Assembly: GCF_036346105.1 (NCBI RefSeq)
Contig: NZ_CP107812.1
Location: 124,001-188,000 of the forward strand
DNA length: 64,000 nt
Source of the DNA: Streptomyces sp. NBC_00539
GTDB taxonomy: Bacteria; Actinomycetota; Actinomycetes; Streptomycetales; Streptomycetaceae
Direction of reading: 5' to 3'
Positions 35,401 through 48,365 of this stretch are shown one piece after another. The position numbers were made by a program, and so were the translations under genes. Each line of letters begins with the position of its first letter. The stretch's first letter is position 1. The notes under the pieces were generated by a model, which searched no databases, was not told the DNA's origin, and worked only from the letters and a program-made list of their open reading frames with translations.

Positions 35401-37198
35401 GGTCCAGCGAACGGCCCTCCCGCACCACCTCGACCACATCGAAGTCCACGAACGGCGCCAACGCCTCCGCACACTCCCGCAACCGCGCCGCGAACACCGG
35501 CGAGGACTCCAGCAGCCCCGCACCCATCCCCACCCACTGCGTCCCCTGCCCGGGGAACACCAACACCCGACGCCCCGTAGAACCTGCGACGCCCTCCACG
35601 ACCGTCGGTCCGACGGTGACCTCGCGGTGCTCGAACACGGCACGCGCGGAGGCCAGGGTGTAGCCGATGTCGAGCGGTCGCAGCGCGGGGTCGCGGTCCG
35701 GTAGGGCCGTCAGCCCGTCCTGCCGGGCGCGCAGTGCCGCCTTGGAGCGGGCGGTCACGACGCGCGGTACGACCGGCAGTTCGCGCACCGCCGTTTCCGC
35801 GACCGGTTCGGCGGCCGGGGCCTGCTCCAGGATCACGTGCGCGTTCGTCCCGCTCACCCCGAACGACGACACACCCGCCCGACGCGGACGCCCCACCTCC
35901 GGCCATGCCCGCTCCTCCGTCAGGAGGGAGACGGATCCGGAGTCCCAGAGGATCTGTGAGGACGGTGCGTCGATGTGCAGGGTCCGGGGCAGGGTCCCGT
36001 GTCGCAGCGCCATCACCATCTTGATGACGCCGGCGACCCCGGCGGCGGCCTGGGTGTGGCCGATGTTCGACTTGAGCGACCCGAGCCACAGCGGCCGTTC
36101 GGGGCCGTGTGCGCTGCCGTAGGTGTCCATGAGGGCGTGGACCTCGATCGGATCACCCAGTTTGGTGCCGGTGCCGTGTGCCTCGACGGCGTCGATGTCG
36201 GCGGCGGTGACCTGTGCGTCGGCGAGTGCCTGACGGATGACGCGCTGCTGTGCCGCGCTGCTGGGGGCGGTGAGGCCGTTGCTGGCGCCGTCCTGGTTCA
36301 CCGCCGAGCCGCGCAGGACGGCGAGCACCTGGTGCCCCTTGCGCACGGCGTCGGAGAGGCGTTCCACGAGGACGATCCCGGCGCCTTCGCCGGGGCCGAA
36401 GCCGTCGGCGGCGTCGGCGAAGGCCTTGCACCGTCCGTCGGCGGACACGCCGCGCTGGCGGGAGAACTGCACGAAGACGGCGGGGGTGGACATGACGGTG
36501 ACTCCGCCGGCCAGGGCGAGGTCGCATTCGCCGCGGCGCAGCGACTGGGCGGCCTGGTGGAGGGCGACGAGGGAGGAGGAGCAGGCCGTGTCGACGGTGA
36601 CCGCCGGGCCTTCCAGGCCGAGGGTGTAGGCGATGCGGCCGGAGGTGAAGCTGACGACGCTGCCGGTGAGCAGGTCTCCTTCGAGCTGCGCGGACGGCTC
36701 GTGGACGTGGGCGGTGTAGCCGCCGTCCCAGGCGCCGACGAAGACGCCGGTTCGGCTGCCGTGCAGGGAGCGGGGGTCGATGCCGGCGCGTTCCAGGGCT
36801 TCCCAGGAGGTTTCCAGCAGCAGCCGCTGCTGGGGGTCCATCGCGACCGCCTCGCGGGGCGAGATGCCGAAGAAGGCGGGGTCGAAGGCTCCGGCGGCGT
36901 TCAGGAAGCCGCCTTCTCGGCAGTAGGTGCGGCCGGCCGCGTCGGGGTCGGGGTCGTAGAGGCCGTCCACGTCCCAGCCGCGGTCACCGGGGAAGGGGCC
37001 CACGGCGTCGGTGCCGGAGGACACGAGTTCCCAGAGGGCTTCCGGGGTGTCGACGCCGCCGGGGAACCGGCAGGCCATGCCGACGATCGCGAGGGGCTCG
37101 TGGGCGCGCGCCTGTAGTTCCTTGAGGCGTTCGCTGGTGCGGTGCAGTTCGGTCGTCGTCCGCTTGAGGTACTCGCGGAGCTTGTCTTCGTTCGCCAT
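32429..37198 (-). CDS. Type I PKS, sixth module: KS-AT(methylmalonyl)-KR-ACP
   Basis: A 1589-residue single-module PKS. An N-terminal coiled-coil docking segment (5-31) precedes the KS (about 33-460; Cys206, His341, His381). The AT has GHSQGE (Ser633) and YASH (734-737), the methylmalonyl-CoA signature. The KR is intact (GGTGALG at 1129, Y1268, N1272), with Trp1260 and no LDD, again A-type. The ACP reads IGFSSLTA with Ser1434; the usual Asp before it is Ser1433. The C-terminus ends in [15 protein letters not shown], a docking tail for the next protein. This fits tylactone module 6, which sets the C4 methyl and the C5 hydroxyl where the aminosugar is attached. Post-AT sequence is shared with module 1. 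Confidence 0.95.
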   Translation of the reverse strand: MANEDKLREYLKRTTTELHRTSERLKELQARAHEPLAIVGMACRFPGGVDTPEALWELVSSGTDAVGPFPGDRGWDVDGLYDPDPDAAGRTYCREGGFLNAAGAFDPAFFGISPREAVAMDPQQRLLLETSWEALERAGIDPRSLHGSRTGVFVGAWDGGYTAHVHEPSAQLEGDLLTGSVVSFTSGRIAYTLGLEGPAVTVDTACSSSLVALHQAAQSLRRGECDLALAGGVTVMSTPAVFVQFSRQRGVSADGRCKAFADAADGFGPGEGAGIVLVERLSDAVRKGHQVLAVLRGSAVNQDGASNGLTAPSSAAQQRVIRQALADAQVTAADIDAVEAHGTGTKLGDPIEVHALMDTYGSAHGPERPLWLGSLKSNIGHTQAAAGVAGVIKMVMALRHGTLPRTLHIDAPSSQILWDSGSVSLLTEERAWPEVGRPRRAGVSSFGVSGTNAHVILEQAPAAEPVAETAVRELPVVPRVVTARSKAALRARQDGLTALPDRDPALRPLDIGYTLASARAVFEHREVTVGPTVVEGVAGSTGRRVLVFPGQGTQWVGMGAGLLESSPVFAARLRECAEALAPFVDFDVVEVVREGRSLDRVDVVQPVTWAVMVSLAALWRSLGVVPDAVVGHSQGEIAAAAVSGALSLEDAARVVALRAAVIGRELAGLGGMASIPLPLVEVEARLAGWAGRLGIAAVNGPSSTVVAGDADAIVEFVAAAQAEDIRARQVPVDYASHSAHVERIEAELLEVLGPVRPQRPEVPFYSTVTGGLLSEPVLDAGYWYRNLRNPVRFEETIRSLVAKGFGTFIESSAHPVLTMGIQETADVVAGGSLRRDEGGLERFLVSVAELFVRGVEVDWAAVFEGTGARRVDLPTYPFQRAHYWLEPSAPAHAPASSAADGVDAWRYRATWKGLAGGSASRLDGRWLLVVPHGLDAELVEAAEAALARHGARAERLAVDPATATRTALAAQLTALTTHGDDAPTGILSLLGADERAHPAHADLPLAAVGTTLLAQAAADAGTAVRLWAVTRGAVAVAPGELPRSAGAQVWGLGRGIALEQPRLWGGLVDLPEDPGPRDWDRLVAALARTDAEDQMAVRPSGTYGRRLVSAGTAPARRAYAPRGTVLVTGGTGALGAHVARWLAGAGAAHLVLTGRRGPDAPGAGELAAELRALGAEVTLAACDVSDRTALDALLEAHPPTAVFHTAGVPHSAAFLDTGAESFAEVYAGKVAGARHLDELTRARGLVLDAFVLYSSGAGVWGSGGQSAYGAANAALDALAERRRAQGLAATSVAWGLWGGGGMGEGAGEEFLSSRGLRAMDPVLAVRALGRALDREDVCVALADMDWPLFAKGFTAFRPSPLIAELPGVREATGADEPDGPADDGLTARLAAAGPAEGYEIVLDAVRRAVATVLGHAGPEDVDPEGAFKDIGFSSLTAGEFAGRLSAATGRKLPPTLVFDYPTAAAVTAHLVALLTPEGPAPQVAGDPEEIRIRTALAALPLSALRESGLLPALLALAPGGEPAYGAPASALQQRSGGGAFDDLRAGIKAGTEADGTAGSDAATAADEVAHIDDLDGDALIELALRDAAA
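34238..34830. repeat. Module 6 copy of a patch shared with module 1
   Basis: This stretch (AT C-terminus, post-AT linker and start of the KR structural part) is nearly identical to 61379-61971 at a constant offset of 27141, with scattered differences. Sequence on both sides diverges more. This is the pattern expected from gene conversion or recent module recombination. Confidence 0.75.
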
Positions 37199-37227
37199 GT
37201 CTCGTCACCCCGTACGTGCTGTGCGGT

Positions 37228-40200
37228 TCAGAACCGCTCGTCGATGAATGCGAAGATCTCGTCGTCGTCGGCGTCCTCGATGGAGTCGGCGACGGAGGAC
37301 GCCGCGGTGTCCGCCGGGCCGCCCGTGCCGCTGCCGGTGGCGGTGCCGGTCGTGGAGCCGAGTCCGTGCCACAGGCCGGTGAGGGCCGCCAGCCGGTTGG
37401 CGATCTCCCGGTGCGCCGTCTCGTCGGGGCCGGCCGCGCCGTCGGTCCGGCCGGACAGGGTCCCGAACAGGGCTTCCAGCCGGTCGAGTTCGGCCATGAC
37501 GATGTCGGGCCGCGCCGCGGAGGCGGGCTCGCCGGCGGCCGGGGTCCCGTCCGGGGCGAGCGCGCGGCGCAGGTGGCCGGCGAGCGCGGCCGGTGTCGGG
37601 TGGTCGAAGACGAGGGTGGCGGCGAGGCGCAGTCCGGTGGCGGCGGCGAGCCGGTTGCGCATCTCGACGGCCGTGAGGGAGTCGAAGCCGAGTTCCTTGA
37701 AGGCGCGGTCGATGACGATCCCCTCGGGGCCGCCGTGGCCGAGTACGGCCGCGGCGTGGGTGCGTACGGCGTCGAGGACCAGTTCCTCCTGCTCGTCGGC
37801 GGGCAGGCCGGTGATCCGGTCCGCGAGCGTCTCGGCGGGGGCGGCCGCCCGGTGGGTTCCGCCGCGGGCCCGGGTGTCGTCGCCGACCAGGTCCCGCAGG
37901 AAGGCGGGTACGGGCGCTGCGGCGCGCAGGGCCGCGTGGTTGAGCCTGATGGGCACTTGGAGGGGCGCGCCGGCCGCTTGGGCGGCGTCGAACAGCGCGA
38001 GGCCTTCGGCGTCGGTGAGGGGCATGACGCCGCCGCGGGCGAGGCGGCGGTGCATGCCGCTCTGGTCGAGGTGTCCTGCCATCCGGCTGTTGCTCGACCA
38101 CAGGCCCCAGGCGAGGGAGACGCCGGGCAGGCCCAGCGAGCGCCGGTAGCCGGCGAACGCGTCGAGGAAGGCGTTGGCGGCCGCGTACCCGCCCTGACCG
38201 GGGCTGCCGAAGAGTGCGGAGGAGGACGAGTAGAGGACGAAGGCCGACAGGTCCAGGTCGCGGGTCAGCTCGTGCAGGTTGAGGACGGCGTCGACCTTGG
38301 GGTGCAGGACGGTGTCCAGGGCGCCCGGGGTGAGGGTGGGAAGGGTGCCGTCCGAGAGGACGCCCGCGGTGTGGACGACGCCGGTCAGCGGGTGGGCGTC
38401 GGGTATGTCGGCGAGCAGTGCGGCGAGCTGCTCGCGGTCGCCGGCGTCGCAGGCCCGTACGGTGACCTCGGCGCCGAGGGCGGTGAGTTCGGCGATGAGG
38501 GCGCTCGCGCCGTCCGCGTCGGGGCCCTGGCGGCCGGCGAGCACGAGGTGGCGTACGCCGTGTCCGGTGACGAGGTGGCGGGCGACGGCGCTGCCGAGGG
38601 TGCCGGTGCCGCCGGTGACGAGGACCGTGCCGTGCGGCCCGAAGGAGGGCGGCATGGTCAGGACGAGCTTTCCGGTGTGGCGGGCCTGGCTGAGGGTGCG
38701 GAAGGCCTCGCGGGCGTGCCGGACCTCGTGGACGGTCAGCGGCAGGGGGGTGAGGACGCCCGCGTCGAAGAGGGCGAGGAGTTCGCGGAGCATGGCGCCG
38801 ACGGTGTCGGGGCCGGCTTGGACCAGGTCGAACGCCTGGTAGCGGGTGCCGGGGTGGTCGGCGGCGACGGTGTCCGGGTCGCGGACGTCGGCCTTGCCCA
38901 GTTCGAGGAAGTGGCCGCCGCGGGGCAGCAGCCGCAGGGAGGCGTCGACGTATTCGCCGGCGAGGGAGTTGAGGACGATGTCGACGCCCCGGCCGCCGGT
39001 CGCGGCGAGGAACTCGTCGGCGAAGGCGGTGGTGCGGGAGTTGGCGATGGCGCCGTCGGTGAGGCCGAGGCCGCGCAGGGTGTCCCACTTGCCGGTGGAG
39101 GCGGTGGCGTACACGGTGAGGCCGTGGTGGCGGGCCAGTTGCAGGGCGGCCATGCCGACGCCGCCGGCGGCCGCGTGGATCAGCAGGGACTGGCCGGGGG
39201 TGGCCCGGGCCAGGCGGGTCAGGGCGTACTGGGCGGTGAGGAACACGGCGGGGACGGAGGCCGCTTCGGCGTAGGTCCAGCCTGCCGGTATCGGGACGAC
39301 CATGCGGTGGTCGGCGACGGCGTAGGGGCCGAAGCCGCCCGTCCACATGCCCAGGACCCGGTCGCCGGGGGAGACGGAGGTGACGCCGGGGCCGGTCTCG
39401 GTGACGACGCCCGCGCCCTCGGCGCCCATGACGCCTTCGCCGGGGTACATGCCCAGCGCGATGAGGGTGTCGCGGAAGTTGACTCCGGCGGCCCGGACGG
39501 CGATGCGGACCTGGCCCTCCTCCAGGGGTGCCAGGGTGTCGGGGGCGGGGGCGAGGCGCAGACCCTCCAGGGTGCCGGTGCCGCTGGTGGCGAGCCGCCA
39601 GGCGGGGGTCGCGGCGGGCGGTACGAGGAGGTCGCCGCGCGGGTCGGTGTCGCCGGCACGGGCCAGGCGGGGGACGCGGACGGCGCCGCCCCGGACGGCG
39701 AGCTGCGGTTCCCCGGAGGCGAGGGCGGCGGTGAGGGCGGCGGCGTCCCAGGCGCCCGGGTCGAGGTCGAGGAGGGTGAAGCGGCCGGGCTCCTCCGACT
39801 GGGCGGAGCGGATCAGGCCCCACACGGTGGCGGCGGCCGGATCGGCGGTGTCCTCGTCGGGGGTGGTGGAGACGGCGCCCCGGGTGAGGAGGGTGAGGGT
39901 GGTGCCGTCGAGCCGGTCCCCGGCGTCGAGCCAGGCCTGGGCGAGGTCCAGGGCCCGGTGGGCGACGGTGTGGGCGGTGCGCGCGTCGGGGCGGGGGTGG
40001 TGCGGGAAGGACACGGCGACGGTGTCGGGGGCCCGGCCGGTGGCGGTCGCGTCGAGCAGCGCGGGCAGGTCGGGGTACCAGTCGCAGGCGCCGCCGGTGG
40101 CTTCGAGGGCGGCGATGACCTTGGCGTGGTCCTCGCCGACGACGGCGACCCGGCGTACCGGCAGGGTGTCGGCGGCGGGCAGCTGCGGCCAGGTGACCTC

Positions 40201-43200
40201 GTACAGGGCGCCCCCGAGGCGGGCGCGGCCGCCGGTGGCGGCGAGCTGTTCGGGGGAGACGGTGCGCACGAGGAGTTCGGCGATGTCGAGTACGGGGCGG
40301 CCGGCTTCGTCGGTGCAGGTCAGCCGGACGGCTTCGGCGCTGACGGGGTGGATGGTGACGCGCAGCCGGCCGGCGCCTTCGGCGTGCAGGCGGACGCCGC
40401 GTACGGCGAACGGCATGCGGGCCTGGCCGTCGTCGGGGAAGAACGCGCCGAGGCTCATGGCCTGGAGGGCGGCGTCCAGGAGCGCGGGGTGGATGCCGTA
40501 GCCGGCGGACGTGTCGGCGGTGCGTTCGGGCAGGGCGACTTCGGCGTGGACGGCGGCGCCGTCGAGCCAGCCGTCGCGGTAGCCCCGGAAGTGGGGGCCG
40601 TAGTCGTAGCCGCGTGCGGTGAACTCCGCGTAGAAGGCGTCGGGTTCGCGGCGTCCGGCGGGCCGGGCCGCGGCGGGGGGCCAGGGCGCGGCGGCCGGGG
40701 CGGGCGGCTCTTCTGCGGCGGGGGCGAGTACGGCTTCGGCGTGGCGGTGCCAGGGCGCGCCGGGGTCGGCGTCCGCCTCGCGCGAGTGGACGGTGAGGGT
40801 GCGCCGGCCGTCCTCGGCGGCGGCGCCGACGAGCAGCCGCAGTTCGACGGCGCCGTCGTCGGGCAGGACGACGGGGGCCTGGAGGATCAGCTCGTCCAGG
40901 CTGCCGCAGCCGGATTGCCGGCCCGCCCACAGGGCGAGGTCGACGAGTGCGGCGCCGGGCAGCAGGACGGTGCCGAGCAGGGTGTGGTCGGCGAGCCACG
41001 GCTCGGTGTCGGCGCCGAGGCGGGCGGTGTAGACGACGGAGCCGGATTCGGGCAGTTCCACTCCCCCGCCGAGCAGGGGGTGGCCGGCTTCGCGCAGGCC
41101 GATGGAGGCGGCGTCGCCGCGCCGGGCGGGGGCGTTGTACCAGTAGCGCTCGCGCTGGAAGGGGTAGGTGGGCAGGTCGACGCGGCGGGAGCCGGCGCCG
41201 AACAGGGCGTCGGCGTCGATCTCGACGCCGGCGACGTGGGCGGCGGCGAGGGCCGTGGCGAACCAGCGGGCGCCGCCCTTGTCACGGCGCAGGGTGCCGA
41301 GGACGGAGGCCCGTGCGCCGGTGTCTGCGACGGTCTCCTGGAGGGAGGTCGCGAGCATGGGGTGCGGAGCGGGTTCGAGGAAGACTTCGTGGCCGTCGGC
41401 GAGGAGTGCGCGGGTGGCCTGTTCGAACTCGACGGGTTCGCGCATGTTGCGGTACCAGTACGCGGAGTCGAGGGCGGCGGTGTCGAGGAGGCCGCCGGTG
41501 ACGGTGGAGTAGAACGGGATGTCGCCGCTGCGCGGGGCCACCGGCGCCAGGACCTCCAGGAGGTGCTCCTTGAGGGCGTCGACCTGCGCGGAGTGCCCGG
41601 CGGTGTCGACGCCGGGGATGGCCCGGGCGTGGACGCCATCGGCGGTCAGCTCTTCCAGCAGTTCGTGCAGGGCCTGCGGTTCACCGGCGACGGCGGCGGT
41701 GCCGGGGCTGTTGACGGCGGCGATGGACAGCCGGTCGCCGAACCGCTCCAGGCGCGGGCGCAGCGCCTCGGGGCCCAGGGACACGGCGATCATGCCGCCC
41801 TTGCCGGCGAGGGTGAGCCAGGCCTGGCTGCGCAGGGCGACGATGCGCGCGGCGTCGTCCAGGCTCAGGCCTCCGGCCACGTACGCGGCGGCGATCTCGC
41901 CCTGGGAGTGGCCGACCACGGCCGACGGGTGGACGCCGAGGGAACGCCAGGTGGCGGCTAGCGACACCATCATGGTGAACAGCACGGGCTGGACGACGTC
42001 GACGCGGCTGAGCGAGGGTGCGCCGGGCACCTGGCGCAGGACGTCCATGACGGACCAGTCGAGGTGGGCGGAGAGCGCCGTGTCACAGGCGAGCGCGGTG
42101 TCGCGGAAAGCCGGTGAGCGGTCGAGGAGCCCTTCGGCCATGGCGGGCCACTGGGAGCCCTGGCCGGGGAAGACGAACGCGACGCGGTCGCCGGGTCCGG
42201 CGGTGCCGCGGAGCGCGGCGGGGTGCGGCCGGTCCTGGGCGAGGGAGGCCAGGGCGTCGAGGAGTTCCTCGCGGCTCTCGCCGATGACGGCGGCCCGCTG
42301 GTCGAAGCGGGAGCGGGCCGTCAGCAGGGTGTACCCGGCGTCGGCGGGGTGGAGCGCGGGATTGTCGACGAGTCCCGTGCGCAGGCGGGCCGCCTGCGCA
42401 CGCAGCGCGGGTTCGGAGCGGGCGGACAGCAGCAGCGGGACGGTGACCTCCGCCCACGGGTCGCTCTGCTCGCCGGGGTCCGTGGCGGGGGAGGCGGCCG
42501 GGCGGGGGGCCTCCTCCAGGATGACGTGGGCGTTGGTGCCGCTGATGCCGAAGGCGGAGACGGCGGCGCGGCGCGGGGTTTCCCGCTGCGGCCAGGGGAG
42601 GTCGTCGGTGAGCAGCGCCACCGCGCCGGAGGACCAGTCCACGCGGGGGGTGGGCTCGTCGACGTGCAGGGTGCGGGGCAGGGTGTCGCCGCGCAGCGCC
42701 AGCACCATCTTGATGACGCCCGCGACTCCGGCGGCGGCCTGGGTGTGGCCGATGTTGGACTTCACGGAGCCGAGCCACAGGGGGGTGTCGGCGGGGCGCC
42801 CTTCGCCGTAGGTGGCGAGGACGGCCTGCGCTTCGATGGGGTCGCCGAGTTCGGTGCCGGTGCCGTGGGCCTCGACGGCGTCCACGTCGTGCGGTTCGAG
42901 GCCGGCGTCGGCGAGGGCCTGGCGGATGACGCGCTGCTGGGAGGGGCCGTTGGGGGCGGTGAGGCCGTTGCTGGCGCCGTCCTGGTTGACGGCGGAGCCA
43001 CGGATGACGGCGAGGACGGGGTGTCCGTTGGCTTCGGCGTCGCTGAGCCGCTCCACGACCAGCATGCCGGCGCCTTCGCCGAGGGCCACGCCGTCGGCGG
43101 ACGCCGCGAAGGCGCGGGAGCGGCCGGTGGGCGACATGACGCGCTGGCGGGAGAACTCGACCAGCATCTCGGGGGTGGACATGACGGTGGCGCCGCCGAC

Positions 43201-46200
43201 GAGGGCCATCGCGCATTCGCCGCGCCGCAGGGACTGGACGGCGAGGTGCAGGGCGACCAGGGACGCCGAGCAGGCGGTGTCGACGGTGACGGCCGGGCCT
43301 TCGAGGCCGAAGACGTACGAGAGCCGCCCGGACATGACGCTGGCGGAGTTGCCGGTGCCGAGGTAGCCGTCGAAGTCCTCGTCGCCGTTCTGCAGGAGCG
43401 GCATGTAGTGCTGGCCGTTGGTGCCGACGAACACGCCGGTGCGGCTGCCGCGCAGCACGTCCGGGTCGATGCCGGCCCGTTCCAGGGCCTCCCAGGAGGT
43501 CTCCAGCAGCAGCCGCTGCTGCGGGTCCATGGCGAGGGCCTCGCGGGGGGAGATGCCGAAGAACTCGGGGTCGAAGTCGGGGGCCTCGTGCAGGAACCCG
43601 CCCTCGCGGACGTACGTACGGCCCTTCGCCTCCGGGTCGGGATCGTAGAGGCCGTCGAGGTCCCAGCCGCGGTTGGCCGGGAACGGGGTGATGGCGTCAC
43701 CGCCGTCGCGCACCAGCCGCCACAGCTCGTCGGGGGTGTTGATGCCGCCGGGGAAACGGCAGGCCATGGCGACGACGGCGACGGGCTCGCCGTCCCCTCC
43801 GGCGGGGGCGGTGGTGAACGGGCCGGCCGTGACGGGCTCGGGGTCGGCGCCGGCCGCCAGCTCGTGGAGGTGACGGGCGAGGGCCGCGCTGGTCGGGTGG
43901 TCGAAGACGAGGGACGCGGGCAGGCTCAGCCCGGTGGCCTCGCGGAGCCGGTTGCGCAGTTCGACGGCGGTCACGGAGTTCACGCCGAGGTCCTTGAACG
44001 CCCGGTCGGGGGCGATGTCCTCGGGCGAGGTGTGGCCCAGCGCGGCGGCCACCTGCGCGCGCACCAGTCGCAGCAGTTCCCGTCGCTGTTCCTCGGCGGG
44101 CCTGCCCCGCAGGCCCGCCGCGATCTTGGTGTCGGCGGCGGTCCGGGCCGCGGCGGCTTCCCGCTCGGCCGCGCGCAGCGCCCGTACGGCGGGCAGTTCG
44201 TCGAGGAGCGCGGAGGGCCGGGCGGCGGTGTACGCGGCGGCGAACCGCTCCCAGTCGACGTCGGCGACGGCGAGGCCGCTCTCGCGGCGCGCGAGGGCCG
44301 AGTCCAGGACGTCCAGGGCCCGCTCGGGATCGAGGAACGACAGGCCGGCACCGCGGATCCGGTCGGCGGCGGGCCCGGTGAGGGCCCCCCGCCAGGGGGT
44401 CCAGGCGACGGACGCGGCGGGCAGGCCGCGGCCGCGCAGTACGTCGGCGAGCGCGTCGAGGTGGGCCGTGCCGGCCGCGTAGCCGCCCTGGCCGGCCCCG
44501 CCCCACACCCCGGCGACGGAGGAGAAGAGGACGAACGCGTCCGGTGCGGAGCCGCTGTCCGCCAGGATCCCCGCCAGGCGGACGGCCAGGTCGGTCTTGG
44601 CGGCGACGGCGGCGGCGAAGCCCTCCGTCGTGGTCCCGGTGAGGGTGGCGGGCGAGGCGGGCGGCGGGACGACGTACAGGGCCGAAGGGGCGTACCGGCC
44701 GAGCAGTTCCCGCAGTTCCCGGTCCGAGGCGGGGTCACAGGGCGCGAGGGTCACGCGGGCCGCGAGGGAGCCGTCGAGTTCCCGGGGGAGGCCGTCGGCC
44801 GGTCCGGCGAGGACGACCCGGTCGGCGCCGGCGGCGAGCAGCCGGCCGGCCAGGGGGGCGGCCACGGCCGCGAGGTCACCGATGACGAGTACGGTGCCGC
44901 GCGCGGCGGTGGGCGCGGAGGAGCGGCCGGCGTCGGCCTGGACGAGGCGGCGCCCGTAGGTGCCGGAGGGCCGCACGGCGACCTGGTCCTCGGCGCCCGG
45001 GGCGGCGAGGACGGCGGCGATCTGCTGCCAGGAGCGCGCGTCGGGCCGGGCGGGCAGGTCGAGGAGACCGCCCCACAGGGCGGGCAGTTCGAGGGCGGCG
45101 ACCCGTCCGAAGCCCCAGAGCTGGGCCTGCGCGGGGGACGGGGTCTCGGCGGGCGACACGGCGACCGAGCAGGAGGTCACCGCCCAGAGCCGGGCCGTGG
45201 TACCCGCGTCGGCGGCGGCCTGGGTGAGGGCGAGGGTGGCGGCGACGCCGAGCGGCAGGCCCGCGTGTTCGGGGTGCGGGCCGTCGGCGAGGGCCAGCAG
45301 CGACAGGATCCCGGCGAGCGGGGGGCCGTCCGGGCGGTCGGCGGCTTCGGCGAGCCGGGCGCGCAGGAGGGACCGGTCGGCATGGGCCGGGTCGAGGGTG
45401 AGCGTCTCCACGGTGGCGCCGAGGGCGGCGAGGGCCTGGCGGGCGGCGTCGGCGTGGTCGGCGGCGGCCGGGGAGTCGGGGGCGGCCGGGGAGTCGGGGG
45501 CGACGAGCAGCCAGCGCCCGTGCAGGCGGGCGGCCGGGTCGTCGGTGCGCAGGCTCTTCCACTGGACGCGGTACGCGAGGGAGTCCCGCGGGGCGACCGC
45601 CGCCGCCTGGGTGGCGGGGGCCGGGGGAAGCCAGTAGTGGGTGCGCTGGAAGGCGTAGGTGGGCAGGTCGACGGGCCGGGCGCCGGTGCCCTCGAAGAGG
45701 GTGGCCCAGTCGATGTCGACGCCGCGGACGAAGAGTTCGGCGGCGGAGGTCAGCAGCCGCTGGAGCCCGCCCTCGTCGCGGCGCAGCGACCCGGCGGCGA
45801 GGACCTCGGCTCCGGTGGCCTCTGCGGTCTCCTGGATGCCCATCGTCAGGACGGGGTGGGCACTGGACTCCACGAAGGTGGTGAAGCCCTTGGCGGCCAG
45901 GGAGCGGATCGTTTCCTCGAAGCGGACGGGGTTGCGCAGGTTGCGGTACCAGTAGGCGGCGTCGAGGGTGGTGGTGTCGGCGAGTTCGGCGGTGACGGTG
46001 GAGTAGAACGGGACGTCGGCCCGGCGCGGGGTGATCGGGCCGAGGACGTCGAGGAGTTCCGCTTCGATCCGCTCCACATGTGCGGAGTGGGAGGCGTAGT
46101 CGACCGGTACCTGACGGGCCCGGATGTCCTCCGCCTGCGCGGCAGCGACGAACTCCACGATGGCATCGGCGTCACCCGCGACGACCGTGCTGGAGGGGCC

Positions 46201-48333
46201 GTTGACGGCGGCGATACCCAGCCGCCCCGACCACGCCTCCAGCCGTGCCTCCACCTCAACCAGAGGCAGAGGAATCGACGCCATGCCGCCCAGCCCGGCC
46301 AGTTCCCGGCCGATCACTGCGGCACGGAGGGCCACCACCCGGGCGGCGTCCTCCAGTGACAGCGCGCCGGAGACGGCGGCAGCGGCGATCTCGCCCTGCG
46401 AATGCCCCACGACCGCATCCGGCACCACACCCAGGGAGCGCCACAGCGCGGCCAGCGACACCATCACCGCCCACGTCACCGGCTGGACCACATCCACCCG
46501 GTCCAGCGAACGGCCCTCCCGCACCACCTGGACCACGTCGAAGTCCACGAACGGCGCCAGCGCGTCCGCGCACTCCCGCAACCGCGCCGCGAACACCGGC
46601 GAGGACTCCAACAGCCCCGCACCCATCCCCACCCACTGCGTCCCCTGCCCCGGGAACACCAACACCCGACGGCCCGGGGTGCCTGCGACGCCCTCCACGA
46701 CCGTCGGTCCCAGGGTGACCGAGCGGTGTTCCAGCATCGAGCGGCCGGTCGCGAGGCTCAGGGCCACGTCCAGGGGACGGAGGGCGGGGTTCTGCTCCAG
46801 GTGCGCGTCCAGGCGGGCGCTCTGGGCGCGCAGTGCGGTCTCGGACTTGGCGGTGAGGACGAGGGGAACGACCGGCAGTTCCCGCTCAGCGGACTCCACC
46901 ACCGACTCCACCACCGGAGCCTGCTCCAGGATCACGTGCGCGTTCGTCCCGCTCACCCCGAACGACGACACACCCGCCCTGCGCGGACGCCCCACCTCCG
47001 GCCACGCCCGCTCCTCCGTCAAGAGAGAGACAGCACCCGCCTCCCAATCCACCTGCGACGACGGCACATCCACATGCAGGGACTTCGGCAGCCTCCCGTG
47101 CTCCAGCGCCATCACCATCTTGATGACACCACCCACACCCGCAGCAGCCTGCGCATGCCCGATGTTCGACTTCAACGACCCCAACCACAACGGCTCACCG
47201 TCCACCGGCCGCTGCCCGTACGTCGCCAACAACGCCTGCGCCTCGATCGGATCCCCCAACCGGGTCCCCGTACCATGCGCCTCCACCACATCCACATCAG
47301 CCACACCCAGACCGGCACTCTCCAACGCCGCCCGGATCACCCGCTGCTGCGACGGACCGTTCGGCGCCGTCAACCCATTGCTCGCACCGTCCTGGTTCAC
47401 CGCCGAACCCCGCACCACCGCCCACACCCGATGACCCCCGGCCACCGCGTCAGACAGCCGCATCACCAGCAGCATCCCCACACCCTCGGCCCAGCCCGTA
47501 CCGTCCGCCGCATCCGAGAACGCCTTCACCCGGCCATCCCCCGCAAGCCCCCGCTGCTGCGAGAACTCCACGAAGGTGGAGGGCGTGGCCATGACGGTGA
47601 CGCCGCCGGCGAGTGCGAGGTCGCACTCCCCCGCCCGCAGCGACTGGGCGGCCAGGTGCAGGGCGACGAGGGAGGAGGAGCAGGCCGTGTCGACGGTGAC
47701 CGCCGGGCCTTCCAGGCCCAGAGCGAAGGAAATGCGGCCGGAGACCACGCTGCCGGAGGTGCCGGTGCCGCCGTAGCCGCCGGCGTCGTCGCGTGCGGCG
47801 GGGCGGTCGGTGCCGTAGTCGTGGTACATGGCGCCGACGAAGACGCCCGCGCGGGATCCCCGCAACGACGAAGCCGGAATACCCGCCCGCTCCAACGCCT
47901 CCCACGACGTCTCCAACAGCAACCGCTGCTGCGGATCCATCGCCACCGCCTCACGCGGCGAAATACCGAAGAAGTCCGCATCGAACTCCCCCGCCTCATG
48001 CAGGAAACCACCCTCCCGCACATACGAACGCCCCGGAACACCAGGCTCCGGATCAAAGAACGACTCCACGTCCCACCCACGGTCACCCGGGAACGGAGAC
48101 ACCGCATCCACACCCGACGACACCAGATCCCACAAACCCTCCGGCGAGCCCACCCCACCCGGGAAACGACACGCCATCCCCACGATCGCCAGGGGTTCGG
48201 TGCTCCGCTCCTCGGCCTCGCGGAGGCGTGCTTGCGTCTCGTGCAGCTCGGTCATGGCGCGGCGGAGGTACTCGCGGAGCCTGGCCTCGTTGCCCGTGGT
48301 GGAGTCCTGGCTGGTGGCGTCGTGAGCGGACAC
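37228..48333 (-). CDS. Type I PKS, modules 4 and 5: KS-AT-KR0-ACP / KS-AT(ethylmalonyl)-DH-ER-KR-ACP
   Basis: A 3701-residue two-module PKS. Module 4 has KS Cys218, AT GHSQGE (Ser645) with YASH (746-749, methylmalonyl), and a KR that is dead: the NADPH loop reads [11 protein letters not shown] (1150-1160) and the catalytic Asn after Y1285 is Thr1289. Its ACP reads LGVNSVTA (Ser1453). Module 5 has KS Cys1688, AT Ser2143 with TAGH (2244-2247, ethylmalonyl type), DH (H2450 in [12 protein letters not shown]2620), ER (about 2930-3230, [11 protein letters not shown]) and KR (GGTGTLG, Y3383, N3387), then ACP Ser3552. It ends in an acidic tail DDDEIFAFI. This equals TylGIII: a C9 ketone from module 4 and the C6 ethyl branch from module 5. 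GTG start with GGGGAGAG upstream. Confidence 0.95.
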   Translation of the reverse strand: MSAHDATSQDSTTGNEARLREYLRRAMTELHETQARLREAEERSTEPLAIVGMACRFPGGVGSPEGLWDLVSSGVDAVSPFPGDRGWDVESFFDPEPGVPGRSYVREGGFLHEAGEFDADFFGISPREAVAMDPQQRLLLETSWEALERAGIPASSLRGSRAGVFVGAMYHDYGTDRPAARDDAGGYGGTGTSGSVVSGRISFALGLEGPAVTVDTACSSSLVALHLAAQSLRAGECDLALAGGVTVMATPSTFVEFSQQRGLAGDGRVKAFSDAADGTGWAEGVGMLLVMRLSDAVAGGHRVWAVVRGSAVNQDGASNGLTAPNGPSQQRVIRAALESAGLGVADVDVVEAHGTGTRLGDPIEAQALLATYGQRPVDGEPLWLGSLKSNIGHAQAAAGVGGVIKMVMALEHGRLPKSLHVDVPSSQVDWEAGAVSLLTEERAWPEVGRPRRAGVSSFGVSGTNAHVILEQAPVVESVVESAERELPVVPLVLTAKSETALRAQSARLDAHLEQNPALRPLDVALSLATGRSMLEHRSVTLGPTVVEGVAGTPGRRVLVFPGQGTQWVGMGAGLLESSPVFAARLRECADALAPFVDFDVVQVVREGRSLDRVDVVQPVTWAVMVSLAALWRSLGVVPDAVVGHSQGEIAAAAVSGALSLEDAARVVALRAAVIGRELAGLGGMASIPLPLVEVEARLEAWSGRLGIAAVNGPSSTVVAGDADAIVEFVAAAQAEDIRARQVPVDYASHSAHVERIEAELLDVLGPITPRRADVPFYSTVTAELADTTTLDAAYWYRNLRNPVRFEETIRSLAAKGFTTFVESSAHPVLTMGIQETAEATGAEVLAAGSLRRDEGGLQRLLTSAAELFVRGVDIDWATLFEGTGARPVDLPTYAFQRTHYWLPPAPATQAAAVAPRDSLAYRVQWKSLRTDDPAARLHGRWLLVAPDSPAAPDSPAAADHADAARQALAALGATVETLTLDPAHADRSLLRARLAEAADRPDGPPLAGILSLLALADGPHPEHAGLPLGVAATLALTQAAADAGTTARLWAVTSCSVAVSPAETPSPAQAQLWGFGRVAALELPALWGGLLDLPARPDARSWQQIAAVLAAPGAEDQVAVRPSGTYGRRLVQADAGRSSAPTAARGTVLVIGDLAAVAAPLAGRLLAAGADRVVLAGPADGLPRELDGSLAARVTLAPCDPASDRELRELLGRYAPSALYVVPPPASPATLTGTTTEGFAAAVAAKTDLAVRLAGILADSGSAPDAFVLFSSVAGVWGGAGQGGYAAGTAHLDALADVLRGRGLPAASVAWTPWRGALTGPAADRIRGAGLSFLDPERALDVLDSALARRESGLAVADVDWERFAAAYTAARPSALLDELPAVRALRAAEREAAAARTAADTKIAAGLRGRPAEEQRRELLRLVRAQVAAALGHTSPEDIAPDRAFKDLGVNSVTAVELRNRLREATGLSLPASLVFDHPTSAALARHLHELAAGADPEPVTAGPFTTAPAGGDGEPVAVVAMACRFPGGINTPDELWRLVRDGGDAITPFPANRGWDLDGLYDPDPEAKGRTYVREGGFLHEAPDFDPEFFGISPREALAMDPQQRLLLETSWEALERAGIDPDVLRGSRTGVFVGTNGQHYMPLLQNGDEDFDGYLGTGNSASVMSGRLSYVFGLEGPAVTVDTACSASLVALHLAVQSLRRGECAMALVGGATVMSTPEMLVEFSRQRVMSPTGRSRAFAASADGVALGEGAGMLVVERLSDAEANGHPVLAVIRGSAVNQDGASNGLTAPNGPSQQRVIRQALADAGLEPHDVDAVEAHGTGTELGDPIEAQAVLATYGEGRPADTPLWLGSVKSNIGHTQAAAGVAGVIKMVLALRGDTLPRTLHVDEPTPRVDWSSGAVALLTDDLPWPQRETPRRAAVSAFGISGTNAHVILEEAPRPAASPATDPGEQSDPWAEVTVPLLLSARSEPALRAQAARLRTGLVDNPALHPADAGYTLLTARSRFDQRAAVIGESREELLDALASLAQDRPHPAALRGTAGPGDRVAFVFPGQGSQWPAMAEGLLDRSPAFRDTALACDTALSAHLDWSVMDVLRQVPGAPSLSRVDVVQPVLFTMMVSLAATWRSLGVHPSAVVGHSQGEIAAAYVAGGLSLDDAARIVALRSQAWLTLAGKGGMIAVSLGPEALRPRLERFGDRLSIAAVNSPGTAAVAGEPQALHELLEELTADGVHARAIPGVDTAGHSAQVDALKEHLLEVLAPVAPRSGDIPFYSTVTGGLLDTAALDSAYWYRNMREPVEFEQATRALLADGHEVFLEPAPHPMLATSLQETVADTGARASVLGTLRRDKGGARWFATALAAAHVAGVEIDADALFGAGSRRVDLPTYPFQRERYWYNAPARRGDAASIGLREAGHPLLGGGVELPESGSVVYTARLGADTEPWLADHTLLGTVLLPGAALVDLALWAGRQSGCGSLDELILQAPVVLPDDGAVELRLLVGAAAEDGRRTLTVHSREADADPGAPWHRHAEAVLAPAAEEPPAPAAAPWPPAAARPAGRREPDAFYAEFTARGYDYGPHFRGYRDGWLDGAAVHAEVALPERTADTSAGYGIHPALLDAALQAMSLGAFFPDDGQARMPFAVRGVRLHAEGAGRLRVTIHPVSAEAVRLTCTDEAGRPVLDIAELLVRTVSPEQLAATGGRARLGGALYEVTWPQLPAADTLPVRRVAVVGEDHAKVIAALEATGGACDWYPDLPALLDATATGRAPDTVAVSFPHHPRPDARTAHTVAHRALDLAQAWLDAGDRLDGTTLTLLTRGAVSTTPDEDTADPAAATVWGLIRSAQSEEPGRFTLLDLDPGAWDAAALTAALASGEPQLAVRGGAVRVPRLARAGDTDPRGDLLVPPAATPAWRLATSGTGTLEGLRLAPAPDTLAPLEEGQVRIAVRAAGVNFRDTLIALGMYPGEGVMGAEGAGVVTETGPGVTSVSPGDRVLGMWTGGFGPYAVADHRMVVPIPAGWTYAEAASVPAVFLTAQYALTRLARATPGQSLLIHAAAGGVGMAALQLARHHGLTVYATASTGKWDTLRGLGLTDGAIANSRTTAFADEFLAATGGRGVDIVLNSLAGEYVDASLRLLPRGGHFLELGKADVRDPDTVAADHPGTRYQAFDLVQAGPDTVGAMLRELLALFDAGVLTPLPLTVHEVRHAREAFRTLSQARHTGKLVLTMPPSFGPHGTVLVTGGTGTLGSAVARHLVTGHGVRHLVLAGRQGPDADGASALIAELTALGAEVTVRACDAGDREQLAALLADIPDAHPLTGVVHTAGVLSDGTLPTLTPGALDTVLHPKVDAVLNLHELTRDLDLSAFVLYSSSSALFGSPGQGGYAAANAFLDAFAGYRRSLGLPGVSLAWGLWSSNSRMAGHLDQSGMHRRLARGGVMPLTDAEGLALFDAAQAAGAPLQVPIRLNHAALRAAAPVPAFLRDLVGDDTRARGGTHRAAAPAETLADRITGLPADEQEELVLDAVRTHAAAVLGHGGPEGIVIDRAFKELGFDSLTAVEMRNRLAAATGLRLAATLVFDHPTPAALAGHLRRALAPDGTPAAGEPASAARPDIVMAELDRLEALFGTLSGRTDGAAGPDETAHREIANRLAALTGLWHGLGSTTGTATGSGTGGPADTAASSVADSIEDADDDEIFAFIDERF
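46181..47574. repeat. Module 4 copy of a 1.4-kb sequence identical to module 1
   Basis: By eye this 1394-bp stretch (AT back into KS, minus strand) shows no difference from 62223-63616 (offset 16042). Single mismatches occur just before it (46168, 46180). It diverges at 47575 but identity at the same offset resumes from about 47839 to the window edge (47958/64000). The part from about 46900 has a distinct codon style. Confidence 0.85.
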
Positions 48334-48365
48334 GGCTCTCCCCTGGAGGTGTTCGGTGCAGGGCT

